Source: Mya arenaria (lineage: Eukaryota > Mollusca > Bivalvia > Myida > Myidae). From it: a stretch of 64,000 bases of DNA. The position numbers were made by a program, and so were the translations under genes. The notes beneath the pieces were generated by a model. That model saw nothing but the letters and a program-made list of their open reading frames with translations, had not been told where the DNA came from and did not search any database. The stretch spans positions 28,284,923 to 28,348,922 of the forward strand of contig NC_069124.1 of assembly GCF_026914265.1 (NCBI RefSeq). Reading direction: 5' to 3'. Position 1 is the stretch's first letter, and every line of letters begins with the position of its first letter. Shown here one piece after another: positions 46,901-55,484 of this stretch.

Positions 46901-47731
46901 CCGGAATCCTCGGGATACCGGACTGTTATCTTTATGTGTTTTTAATTTATTCCAATTTTCAACTTCCCTTTAAAGGTTAACTCAGTTAATATTTTGAGTA
47001 AACTTATTCCGTACATCAAATCCTCACTAAACCGGAAATTTTCCCCAGTCCGGACCTTGTCCGGTTTAGTGAGTTTTCACTGTATATATATTTTATTAAT
47101 TTTCTTTCATGAAAAATTGTGGAATAATTTTTTAAATGACATGTATTCACTATCTTGACCGAAATAAATAAATAATTAAAAAAAAAATAAAAAAATATTA
47201 AAAATAAGAAAATATGAAATAAGTATGTATTACTGTATCCGGGCAATGTGACGAGCACCTGTGTTCTGGAATGTGCCAACAATAAAATAACATTTTATAA
47301 ACATGTTTATTATTTTATTTATGTAAACGGCTTCATCAGTAGATAAATAACCAATCGTAGAAAGGAAGTGACATCAACGACGAACGTCATACAATGATTT
47401 ATTATGGCACAACGTTAAGCGGCAAAACCTTATACATTAATTTAAACAGAAATATGATCTAGATACATAAATTTTGATGTTAAACGTCATAATGTTATTT
47501 TCGATTTTTGAACCATCTTGTCTCTATTACTGTACCTTTAAACCTTTACAACAGGTTAAAATGAGTGAAGTTATTGACCTTTATTGGAAAATAAGTAAAT
47601 TAATCATGTCATTTTCCATTTATATATTTAACAAATATAACTCATAAAAAAATAAAACTACCTTCTTGAGGCACTCCATCCAATGTAGGGATAGTCAAAT
47701 ACCAGAACAGCAAACTGGACCAAATCAACAT
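37682..47731 (-). CDS. Galaxin-like secreted dicysteine-repeat protein, multi-exon
   Basis: Exons, read 5' to 3' on the minus strand: 47731-47662 (signal peptide), 42935-42822, 42671-42543, 42374-42114, 41596-41435, 39940-39770, 39569-39454, and a probable 3' exon 37989-37682. The first six junctions join in frame with every internal exon phase 1-1. The protein starts MLIWSSLLFWYLTIPTLDG, a signal peptide, then has at least fourteen CC pairs spaced among Tyr/Gly/Asn-rich linkers (QFCCSEQ, QKCCGG, AICCGSN, KYYCCGS, THVCCVNEG, SFGCCNNG). Galaxins are secreted matrix proteins linked to calcified skeletons and shells. I infer a secreted, heavily disulfide-bonded protein. The phase between the last two exons does not match, so a small exon is probably missing or the end is different. 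Confidence 0.8.
38259..38325. repeat. (GTT)n/(GGT)n microsatellite
   Basis: A run of GTT and GGT triplets. The His/Gln-rich and Val/Gly-rich readings on either strand come from this repeat. Confidence 0.9.
38448..38820. mobile_element. 373-bp MITE, TTAA-AGATGCAC family, copy 1
   Basis: It starts TTAAAGATGCACCTTTACTC and ends AATAAGAGTGTCACTTTAA, imperfect terminal inverted repeats. It is about 80 percent similar by eye to 41617-41989, which has the same length. TTAA is at both ends. It lies in a galaxin-like gene intron. Confidence 0.7.
38830..39330. repeat. Degenerate tandem repeat, about 200-bp unit
   Basis: Three blocks near 38840-38920, 39050-39115 and 39238-39305 each contain 'gcattcgccag' or 'attcgc' with 'ttattt/ttattcctg/ttatatcgaa' and 'ccaactac(caacca)'. 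Diverged, non-coding, in an intron. Confidence 0.45.
39454..39569 (-). CDS. Galaxin-like gene exon 7
   Basis: Acceptor ttctttgcag; residues EIYNKADQNCCYGLKTFNKD and KQVCCKHSYPP. Two donors are possible, CAA|GTAAGT (39454) or TCT|GTAAGA 21 bases earlier, both phase 0. If neither is used the frame stops two codons later, so this could also be an alternative last exon. Confidence 0.65.
39770..39940 (-). CDS. Galaxin-like gene exon 6
   Basis: Acceptor acatttttcag, donor AACG|GTAAGT. The residues include SGIICCKDKLRKVVSG, VECCQATGELYDTNIQSCC and SFGCCNNG. Phase 1-1, four CC pairs. Confidence 0.85.
40237..40320. repeat. 15-bp tandem repeat, about five and a half units
   Basis: The unit gttaacaaggataaa is repeated with one T-for-C variant. 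In an intron of the galaxin-like gene. Confidence 0.9.
40330..41327. other. Galaxin-like gene intron, nothing recognised
   Basis: AT-rich sequence without recognised exon or element. Confidence 0.4.
41435..41596 (-). CDS. Galaxin-like gene exon 5, linker without CC pairs
   Basis: Acceptor cattttaag, donor CAAG|GTGAGC. The residues include FVELKAVPVDELSPLEAAPK, WLCVAGRVINGNLHSPDR and IPIGTDTCNQG. Phase 1-1. It has single cysteines only, so it may be a distinct small domain between repeat exons. Confidence 0.75.
41617..41989. mobile_element. 373-bp MITE, TTAA-AGATGCAC family, copy 2
   Basis: It starts TTAAAGATGCATTCTTACTC and ends AATAAGAGTGACACCTTAA. Same length and layout as copy 1 in another intron of the same gene. 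Confidence 0.7.
42114..42374 (-). CDS. Galaxin-like gene exon 4
   Basis: Acceptor tattttctag; residues include IPNSCCGDPDAGEPYNSKK, YYCCGSM, ILGCCCGRAFEQRRATYKQE and YNPATHVCCVNEG; donor GAAG|GTGTGC. Phase 1-1, 87 codons, the largest repeat exon. Confidence 0.85.
42543..42671 (-). CDS. Galaxin-like gene exon 3
   Basis: It follows acceptor gccacaag and reads NLYMEHLAICCGSNIIEKK then LLQYRNPECCRGKIYSDTN, ending GAAG|GTTAGA. Phase 1-1. The acceptor has a weak pyrimidine tract, but frame and CC spacing support it. Confidence 0.72.
42822..42935 (-). CDS. Galaxin-like gene exon 2
   Basis: Acceptor tatttctttag, donor GGAG|GTATAT. The residues include RLCGLQQYNPNDQFCCSEQ and YNAGVKQKCCGG. Phase 1-1. 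Two CC pairs, typical of a galaxin repeat. Confidence 0.85.
43546..43800. repeat. (TAA)n and (GAT)n microsatellites beside a LINE tail
   Basis: A (TAA)n tract lies at 43546-43572, and interrupted GAT/GAC triplets at 43690-43790. They lie 3' of the LINE fragment on its coding strand, where non-LTR elements often end in short repeats. Confidence 0.75.
43852..44328 (-). pseudogene. 5'-truncated LINE ORF2 C-terminus, 158 codons open
   Basis: It reads MFYNAYILPNFDYGCLVWGK, INNLQKRIAKIILGKSKRDS, LFKELKWLNFSDRCKYHAAV, YKTLNSMAPSYMSEL and TRPRTNYMKASFTYYSRIVW then NNIPLEIRESKNF. This is the conserved tail after the reverse transcriptase palm in CR1/L2/RTE-like elements. An in-frame stop lies two codons upstream and no palm motifs are present, so it is a 5'-truncated insertion. 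The open frame suggests it is fairly young. Confidence 0.82.
44608..45393 (+). mobile_element. Internally deleted hAT element with BED-finger exon
   Basis: Ends TAGGTGCAACGATTCGC and GTGAATCGTTGCAGCTCTA are imperfect inverted repeats starting TAG. CATTAAAC flanks both sides (44600-44607 and 45394-45401), an exact 8-bp duplication. A frame at 44823-45110 encodes a BED-type segment. The catalytic part of the transposase is missing. Confidence 0.85.
44823..45110 (+). pseudogene. BED zinc-finger N-terminus of hAT transposase
   Basis: 95 codons starting MASPLLKDATKILKSREWAH. WAHF, ATCKIYF, STKLMQHLKRNH follow the BED pattern (aromatic, Cys pair, then H-x3-5-H). The second Cys of the usual C-x2-C is Tyr (CKIY), so the finger is probably non-functional. 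It is a remnant of hAT ORF1 within the element above. Confidence 0.75.
45429..46690. repeat. About 170-180-bp tandem repeat, six or more units
   Basis: Blocks 'aatgttgaaaaatgtaaaca', 'gaatttctgggatttgtcta', 'aaaattagatttagcaa' and 'ataactgtatttaatagata' recur at about 45429, 45593, 45732, 45899, 46077 and, more diverged, 46480 and 46649. Part of the array (45661-46179) is included in the large duplication. Confidence 0.75.
46683..47262. repeat. Long inverted repeat around a pogo-like MITE
   Basis: The left arm from 'aaaggtgctcgtcacattgc' (about 46690) to the MITE is the reverse complement, with mismatches, of the right arm ending 'gcaatgtgacgagcacctg' (about 47255). Arms are about 180 bp outside the MITE ends, and both include poly-A/T tracts and 'tgtggaataatttttt'. 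Unit 2 of the duplication has only the right arm. Confidence 0.75.
46867..47082. mobile_element. Pogo/Tc1-mariner-like MITE, internally deleted
   Basis: It starts CAGTGGAACCTCACTAAACC and ends GGTTTAGTGAGTTTTCACTG, flanked by TA on both sides, as in the Tc1/mariner superfamily. The longer form of the same element in unit 2 (about 49720-50561) contains about 620 bp more interior. Confidence 0.65.
47662..47731 (-). CDS. Galaxin-like gene exon 1, signal peptide
   Basis: ATG at 47731-47729 in the context AAAAATGTTG. It encodes 23 residues, a hydrophobic core LLFWYLTIPTL followed by DGVPQE, and ends after one base of a Gly codon before GTAGTT. An almost identical exon lies in the duplicated block at 51131-51200. 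Confidence 0.78.
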
Positions 47732-47798
47732 TTTTTACCATTAGTAAGTAATTTCAAGACAAGATGAAAAATGTAAACTAACGCATTGATAGACATGT

Positions 47799-47808
47799 AT
47801 ATATATAA
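47799..47808 (-). promoter_or_regulatory. Candidate TATA box of the galaxin-like gene
   Basis: TTTATATATATA on the minus strand about 70 bases upstream of the exon 1 ATG, leaving room for a 40-base 5' UTR. The duplicate at about 51268-51277 stands the same distance from the copied ATG. Confidence 0.45.
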
Positions 47809-48476
47809 AGAAGTTTGAATGGGAACCCATATTATTTTAGACTATTTTGGAATCCTCCATATGAACTTCCAGTGAATAATCAGTGTGATTATAATGACTA
47901 ATGAGTAATGTTTCAATGTTGAGCTGTTAAGAAGAAAACCAATAATTTACTTGTATGTATTTATATAAAAGGGGAAGGGAGGTATTGAAAAATTATTTAG
48001 ATAAGTATTTGATGTTTGAAATAGATTATAAGGGTTATATTCATATGTTACCATGTAAGCGCCAGTAAATCGGAATCTAGACGAAATCACGTTCAATCAG
48101 TTTAATGAAGAAAACCAGCAAAAATGGTAATTTTTTCAACAAGGGAGAGAACTATGAATCAGATATATCAGATGTTAATACATTCGGAGCTCCTCGGCCA
48201 TCCGAATGATGTTAATATACACAGGTTCCACCTGGGACCAATAATCTTACTCCCAGGTTCCACCAATAAACTAATAACAACTACTGGCGCGACCTCTTCT
48301 TTCTCTGCCCATTTTTAGATGTGAACTATACGTTAATATTAACAGCAAAAAAAAATAACAATAGCTATGAAAGATCAAACTAATTATAAGAATTCCAGTA
48401 AACACACATGTATCAAGTCGCTGCATACAGTAAGCAGAATACAGATGCAAAACTAACTATATAGGCTTATTATTTT

Positions 48477-49188
48477 CTAACTAAAAAATGAACTCATGTC
48501 AATAGATCTTAGGAGTAACGGGATGTCACTAGGTTCTTCACCGCGAGGACTAGGTTCTGGAGAAGCAGGGCGAGTTAGCGTGTCCGGAATAGTGGCTGGT
48601 CCTGGTGGTTTGCGCACGATTACCTCATCATCGCTCTCCTGTTCATGAAACGAATCAACTGTGTTCGTAAAGTGTTCCAGCACCTGACCGGGTACCCGAT
48701 AACATTCACTGAGTTTTACCTTATACGAGGTAGAGCGTAACTGATTCCCTGAAAACTTCTTAAGGTAACACCAATCATCCTCAGTTTTCACAACTAGATA
48801 TCTGTTTCTACTTTGTGATTTGGTTTTGTCATTATATGCACCAGTCAATTGTAACCACGGCACACCCAGGTCCGGGGAATAGCGGGGACTTTGACTTTCG
48901 GTCCAGCCAAGCCTGGGTAAAATTCCCTACCTGCGGAGACGAACTGCATGGAAGTAAAATCCCCGCCAAATGCCCCCGCACACCAGGGACCCTAGGTAAG
49001 GCTCATTCCCCGCTATATTTAGTGCGAAGACAGAACCATCGCATTCACCCGGCACTGCGGAGCCACTGGAAAGGTAAAAACACGGCCCATTTCCCCGGCT
49101 ATCCCCGGTATACCGCCGGACCTGGGGACCAGTGGTTACACTTGACTGGTGCATTATACAAATGGACAAGGTCACCAACACTTATGAC
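48477..49188 (-). pseudogene. Ty3/Gypsy-like integrase C-terminus, truncated copy in unit 1
   Basis: The last 123 codons, SQSRNRYLVVKTEDDWCYLK through LRSTSYKVKLSECYRVP to a stop at 48477, are as in the copy at 51946. They are interrupted by TIR element 3 and cut at 49188 by the duplication junction, so the upstream integrase is missing. Confidence 0.75.
48837..49153. mobile_element. TIR element 3, TGCACCAGTCAATTGTAACC family
   Basis: It begins TGCACCAGTCAATTGTAACC and ends GGTTACACTTGACTGGTGCA; flanked by TTATA on both sides. It lies inside the Gypsy integrase reading frame and is the duplicate of element 4. Confidence 0.88.
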
Positions 49189-49719
49189 AAAAGAAAAAGA
49201 AGAATACCGGTAATGTATAGACACATCATCTGTAATTGTGAAAAAGGATTTTGGGGGTATAATGTTGGAAAATGTAAACAAAAGTATGACTTTCTGGGAT
49301 TGTCTATATCAAAATAAGATTAAGCAATAAAAAAACAGAATAACTGTATTTCATAGATATTATACAGCACCATAACATATCTTATGTATAGACACATCAG
49401 TTGTGAAATAGGATTTTTGGGGTATAGTGTTGAAAAATGTAAACAAAAAGTATGAATTTCTGGGATTTGTCTATATCAAAATTAGATTTAGCAAATAAAA
49501 ATACCCAAAATAACTGTATTTAATAGATATATTTAATACAGTACCATATTAAACAGATCTTATGTATAGACACATTAGTTGTGAACTAGGATTTTTGGGG
49601 TATAATGTTGAAAATGTAAACAAGGGTACAAATTTCTGGGATTTGTCTATATATATCAAAATTAGATTTAGCAATAAAAATACCCAAAATTGCTGTATTT
49701 AATAGATTTAATCCCCACA

Positions 49720-50561
49720 ATACTGGAACCTCGGAATTCCGGATACCGGACAAAAAATCGAGAAAATTTGTTAGTTGTCAACGTAATTTTACCTCGCAAA
49801 AACGGACGTATATTTGTTCAAACATGTCAAAATGATTATATGTATTAGGAATTCGCGAATCGCGTGTCACTTTGTTTTGACAGCCGGTGCGTCGTTAAAT
49901 ATTGCACCTTTGATGTTGTGATAACTCGATAATCAATAATGATGATTGCGCTGTGGATTGACTGCCGCGCGATAATCAAACGTTAATCAAACTTGTGAAA
50001 AGAAAATTGATTGAAACATTAATTTGTTTGTTGCAGAAAATAAAGAACTAGAAACGGTTATTAAGTGATCATTTTGGAGGGTTGTTTTATCTAAAGACAT
50101 CTATGAGTGAATCAAATTAGAGCGGTGCGTTAATTAAACTATCAAACATACTTAACAAGCATTAAATTACGCTAGTTGTTTTATTTTTTTAGACTCGGAA
50201 TAAAGATGATAATAAAAAACGCAGAATTATGTTTATCACTTTTGCATGTGCTTTAATCATGTCTCAACCTCCGTCTAAAACTGTATAAACTGTATCTGTA
50301 ATATACATTGATATATAAATGAATATACATGTATACTCTATGCATTATTTCAAGTTACTTGAACCATCGTTGATGTAAAATAAATGTTATCTTTATGTGT
50401 TTTTAATTTATTCCAATTTTCAACTTCCCTTTAAAGGTTAACTCAGTTAATATTTTGAGTAAACTTATTCCGTACATCAAATCCTCACTAAACCGGAATC
50501 CTCACTAAACCGGAAATTTTGCCCAGTCCGGACCTTGTCCGGTTTAGTGAGTTTTCACTGT
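49720..50561. mobile_element. Pogo-like element, longer form in unit 2
   Basis: The left end is a decayed 'aatactggaacctcggaatt' with 'ccggataccgga'; the right end is GGTTTAGTGAGTTTTCACTG. The interior at about 49761-50383 has no long open frame, so it is also non-autonomous. Confidence 0.5.
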
Positions 50562-51130
50562 ATATATATTTTATTAATTTTCTTTCATGAAAAATTGTGG
50601 AATAATTTTTTAAATGACATGTATTCACTATCTTGACCGAAATAATTAAAAAAAAATAAAAAAATATTAAAAATAAGAAAATATGAAATAAGTATGTATT
50701 ACTGTATCCGGGCAATGTGACGAGCACCTGTGTTCTGGAATGTGCCAACAATAAAATAACATTTTATAAACATGTTTATTATTTTATTTATGTAAACGGC
50801 TTCATCAGTAGATAAATAACCAATCGTAGAAAGGAAGTGACATCAACGACGAACGTCATACAATGATTTATTATGGCACAACGTTAAGCGGCAAAACCTT
50901 ATACATTAATTTAAACAGAAATATGATCTAGATACATAAATTTTGATGTTAAACGTCATAATGTTATTTTCGATTTTTGAACCATCTTGTCTCTATTACT
51001 GTACCTTTAAACCTTTATAACAGGTTAAAATGAGTGAAGTTATTGACCTTTATTGGAAAATAAGTAAATTAATCATGTCATTTTCCATTTATATATTTAA
51101 CAAATATAACTCATAAAAAAATAAAACTAC

Positions 51131-51200
51131 CTTCTTGAGGCGCTCCATCCAATGTAGGGATAGTCAAATACCAGAACAGCAAACTGGACCAAATCAACAT
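51131..51200 (-). CDS. Duplicated galaxin-like exon 1 (signal peptide), alternative first exon or relic
   Basis: Copy of the exon at 47662-47731 with intact ATG, hydrophobic core and GTAGTT donor. One visible change turns DGVPQE into DGAPQE. The TATA-like tract is copied too. Spliced over unit 1 it could drive the same downstream exons; no second set of downstream exons exists between the copies. Confidence 0.6.
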
Positions 51201-51945
51201 TTTTTACCATTAGTAAGTAATTTCAAGACAAGATGAAAAATGTAAACTAATGCATTGATAGACATGTATATATATAAAGAAGTTTGAATGGGAACCCATA
51301 TTATTTTAGACTATTTTGGAATCCTCCATATGAACTTCCAGTGAATAATCAGTGTGATTATAATGACTAATGAGTAATGTTTCAATGTTGAGCTGTTAAG
51401 AAGAAAACCAATAATTTACTTGTATGTATTTATATAAAAGGGGAAGGGAGGTATTGAAAAATTATTTAGATAAGTATTTGATGTTTGAAATAGATTATAA
51501 GGGTTATATTCATATGTTACCATGTAAGCGCCAGTAAATCGGAATCTAGACGAAATCACGTTCAATCAGTTTAATGAAGAAAACCAACAAAAATTGCAAT
51601 TTTTTCAACAAGGGAGAGAACTATGAATCAGATATATCAGATGTTAATACATTCGGAGCTCCTCGGCCATCCGAATGATGTTAATATACACAGGTTCCAC
51701 CTGGGACCAATAATCTTACTCCCAGGTTCCACCAATAAACTAATAACAACTACTGGCGCGACCTCTTCTTTCTCTGCCCATTTTTAGATGTGAACTATAC
51801 GTTAATATTAACAGCAAAAAAAAATAACAATAGCTATGAAAGATCAAACTAATTATAAGAATTCCAGTAAACACACATGTATCAAGTCGCTGCATACAGT
51901 AAGCAGAATACAGATGCAAAACTAACTATATAGGCTTATTATTTT

Positions 51946-53790
51946 CTAACTAAAAAATGAACTCATGTCAATAGATCCTAGGAGTAACGGGATGTCACTA
52001 GGTTCTTCACCGCGAGGACTAGGTTCTGGAGAAGCAGGGCGAGTTAGCGTGTCCGGAATAGTGGCTGGTCCTGGTGGTTTGCGCACGATTACCTCATCAT
52101 CGCTCTCCTGTTCATGAAACGAATCAACTGTGTTCGTAAAGTGTTCCAGCACCTGACCGGGTACCCGATAACATTCACTGAGTTTTACCTTATACGAGGT
52201 AGAGCGTAACTGATTCCCTGAAAACTTCTTAAGGTAACACCAATCATCCTCAGTTTTCACAACTAGATATCTGTTTCTACTTTGTGATTTGGTTTTGTCA
52301 TTATATGCACCAGTCAATTGTAACCACGGCACACCCAGGTCCGGGGAATAGCGGGGACTTTGACTTTCGGTCCAGCCAAGCCTGGGTAAAATTCCCTACC
52401 TGCGGAGACGAACTGCATGGAAGTAAAATCCCCGCCAAATGCCCCCGCACACCAGGGACCCTAGGTAAGGCTCATTCCCCGCTATATTTAGTGCGAAGAC
52501 AGAACCATCGCATTCACCCGGCACTGCGGAGCCACTGGAAAGGTAAAAACACGGCCCATTTCCCCGGCTATCCCCGGTATACCGCCGGACCTGGGGACCA
52601 GTGGTTACACTTGACTGGTGCATTATACAAATGGACAAGGTCACCAACACTTATGACTGGAGAGTTTCGAAGCTTAGCAAACTTGTGTTTTGATTTTTCG
52701 CTGAAATGATGGTTGTCACATCTCTGCTGATGTTTTTCTAAAATGATATTCCTATCTGAAAGTGGAATTTGCTCATGGGTGAACTGGTCTCTCTGCGTCA
52801 AGATCACGCGCAGATAAACCATTGCTTCGAATTCGCGAATTGAGCCGTGACACAGCAATCGACAGTCCTTATTCAGTCACAGGCCCACCGCCTGGCTCAA
52901 GTCGCAACAATTCATTCTCAAGCTCGTCTATAGCCTTTTCAGCCACAGGATTTTTATTTACATTTTTGGCGCGACCAATTTCAAGTGAGCTTCAAAGTTT
53001 TTAAGTGTTTCGTTGTTAAGAGCAACAAATCCTGATGCAGGATCACACCGAATCAAAGATTAGGGGCCATCAAGGGGATGTAAGTCCAACATGAGTTTCA
53101 ACAGAGCATTTCAAAGAGTGGCGTGCCTTTCATTTTCTACAATGCAAGCGCTGTTGTAAATGCACTTACAGTCTCTCGCAACACCATAATTAACTGTTTA
53201 TTGTGTTTCAGAATATCCACAGCGAAAGAGACACCGATTGTTTTCAGGGATCGTCAGGTGACTGTTTTGTGAGGCTTTCTGGAAATGTTTTCAAGGATGC
53301 ACATACATGACATGATTCACTTACTCTATCAATTGCTTGACTAATGTTCAAAGCATAAAAATGTCTCTTCATAATGAGCTGAAGTTGTTGTTTTGATGGG
53401 TGATTGGGTGAGATATGAAGAGCGGTAGCCAGACCCTCGATTACTGACCTGGGCACAATTATCTGTACAGTTGAGGGAACTAATGGATCGTGTTTCTTGA
53501 CGACTAGCAAATTAATTAATGTCTCTTGAGATGGTAGCAACAGAAAGATAACGCTTCACATCTTTGATATTAGTAAGCTTCTTTGAAGGTCTTGTACCCT
53601 GTTTCAAATGGGATCCTGTGACGGTATGTTTATTCAAGCAGACCGAGTTGTGAATGGTAATTTTGACGTATTGCTTCAAACACCATTCAGATTTACAGAC
53701 CTAACAACTGAGTCTTCAGTTTCAATTATGAACTTGCAAATCTGACAATTTGTCTCATTACAATCTGGTGCACTTCTACTAGAAAAATTC
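51946..53790 (-). pseudogene. Ty3/Gypsy-like pol fragment: integrase
   Basis: In minus-strand order: linker with NCQICKF and KRYLSVATI; an HHCC zinc-binding domain (LHISPNHPSKQQLQLIMKRH ... SESCHVCASLK, 53540-53244); a frameshifted core ending [18 protein letters not shown], where the Glu is the likely third residue of the DDE triad; RDQFTHEQIPLSDRNIILEK; then ISVGDLVHLYN, interrupted by TIR element 4, continuing YNDKTKSQSRNRYLVV to the stop at 51946. Stops and frameshifts in the core show it is inactive. Protease, RT and RNase H were not found. Confidence 0.8.
52306..52622. mobile_element. TIR element 4, inserted in the Gypsy integrase
   Basis: It begins TGCACCAGTCAATTGTAACC and ends GGTTACACTTGACTGGTGCA, with TTATA at 52301-52305 and again at 52623-52627. 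Removing element and one TTATA restores the local coding order (LYN then DKTKSQ), which defines the element ends and a 5-bp target duplication. Confidence 0.9.
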
Positions 53791-55122
53791 TAATAAATAT
53801 AAACACATGATGTGTTTGTATTGTTCTAAAAAATTACACACGTTTTTAAAATTGTATTTGAATTCGTTAAACCTATTTCGATTTAGGATAACCCCATATT
53901 TCAGAAGCATATAATTAAGAACAGGGGCAACAAACGCATGTAAAATAGTTGACATAGTATTTTTAGTTTGAGAACAGTATCAAAATGTTTCTAAGTTTCG
54001 TCCGGCCATGTCATTTGTATATAAACGTAAGTGGTTACAAATGCTTTCGTAGAAATAAATCATATATATGTATGTTTTTCAAATGACCTATAAAACCGTG
54101 TCGTTGATGTTGTCATATAAAATAGACAGTTTCTATTCATCCGTCAGAATCTCAACTAATAAAGGTTGAACTGTTCTATGCATCAACTGACAACATTAGG
54201 AGTGATATGATTATTAGCAGTTCCAAAAACCCATCTCATACTAGCAAGAGGTTGGAAGAGCAGGGAGACTTGGTCAAAGTCCAATGGCAGTTATGATAGC
54301 ATTTCCACGGTCACTTATGAAATCGTCGGAATACGCCCGCAAAGTCGTAAACAGAGATGTTTGCTGTAAAACCATTTGCGCCGATTGCTAATAAACGTGA
54401 AGGGGCGAACATGACATACCGACGATCACAACGCCGTGTGTGTGTTAATGCTTTTGTGAAGCCGTTAAGTGTTACTCCCTTTGCTAGGAAACGTGCCAGT
54501 GTATGGGAAAATGAGGTTTCGGGAGAAACTAAGACTGATAGACAGCAAAACAGAAGAACACAAAAATGAAGGAAAATAACAAATGCTTTATTAAGATACG
54601 TGCTAAATTTCATATTATATTATTAAATTACGGTGTGAAAACACATATTCGTGACTGTGCTTGATCAATGTTTATTACTAAACAATCTGGAAAGTCGCAA
54701 GAATATGTCACAGACCGATTATTTGATTCAAAGCGTGGCTATTTCTGTTAATTAATACGAGGAACGTTTTCTACATGGAAAGATATTTTAAAAGACATCA
54801 ATCAATTTTGTACCTTATATCGCATTCCATCGTTGAAAATTGATCATCTCGCGTAAATATCGCTTTAGATAGCTAAATGTATAATCGACTATCCCGTCGT
54901 GAATTATGTTGATGTTTTGGGAAAGTTATTTTCACTTCTTTCTGTTTGACGTTTGAAATAAGTATTACCAATGTGACCAAGTAACATTGACGGAGAGGTT
55001 AGACGGGAATAAAATATGAAACAAAACATATATCTGTTTGTATTTAAGTGTAGTCATTTAGGAATTTGGTACCGGAGGGCCCGGAAAATAAACACGTTAT
55101 AAAGAGCGGATTTCACGTTTTG

Positions 55123-55155
55123 AGTGGATTTCACGTGAATCCCGTGAAATCCACT
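55123..55155. repeat. 13-bp perfect hairpin, 7-base loop
   Basis: AGTGGATTTCACG, loop TGAATCC, then CGTGAAATCCACT. A further direct copy of GGATTTCACG lies just upstream at 55108. Confidence 0.9.
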
Positions 55156-55426
55156 GGATTCCTGTATCACCCCGCACCGACTGAAAATGGCCGAGGAGCT
55201 CCGACTGTTTGTTTTGCAGTTCCAATATGGTAGCCACCATGCAAAAAAGTTTACAGGAGACACTTGATGCGATTCGAACACATGAAATTAAAACGACAAC
55301 TCATTTTGTGTCATGGTCTTCGCCTAAAGGATTTGGGAATCTTGGTAACTGTTTTGCTGGGTTTTATACACGTAGGTGATACTTTGAGCTGAAAGCCCCG
55401 AGTCGATCTAATTCTGGCTTCCAGTT

Positions 55427-55484
55427 CCATAACTTTAATGTAGATATTTATTTATTTGTTGTTTACTACACATTAAAGTTATGG
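55427..55484. repeat. 15-bp perfect hairpin, 28-base loop
   Basis: CCATAACTTTAATGT (55427-55441) pairs with ACATTAAAGTTATGG (55470-55484). Confidence 0.9.

Larger units (their letters stand above)
45661..49188. repeat. Tandem duplication, unit 1 (about 3.5 kb)
   Basis: Unit 1 runs from 'aaaagaaaaagaagaatacc' at 45661 to 'cttatgac' at 49188, where unit 2 starts at once with the same 'aaaagaaaaagaagaatacc'. The first 519 bp (45661-46179) match 49189-49707 with no length difference. 46924-49188 matches 50384-52657 with small indels. The middle parts differ: about 690 bp present only in unit 1 and about 620 bp only in unit 2. It contains galaxin exon 1 and a Gypsy pol fragment. Confidence 0.9.
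49189..52657. repeat. Tandem duplication, unit 2
   Basis: Second copy of the block, continuing at its right end into Gypsy pol sequence that unit 1 lacks. This makes 52657/52658 the original right boundary and 49188/49189 the new junction. Near identity means either a recent duplication or unmerged haplotypes in the assembly. Confidence 0.88.

Noticed and set aside
47016-47282. 88-codon frame, copied at 50488-50751
   Set aside because: It runs through the pogo-like MITE end and poly-A/T tracts; duplicated with the block, not selected.
54311-54613. 100-codon minus-strand frame with signal-like start
   Set aside because: Overlapped by an open frame on the other strand, no recognised domain, no splice or polyadenylation support; left as unproven.
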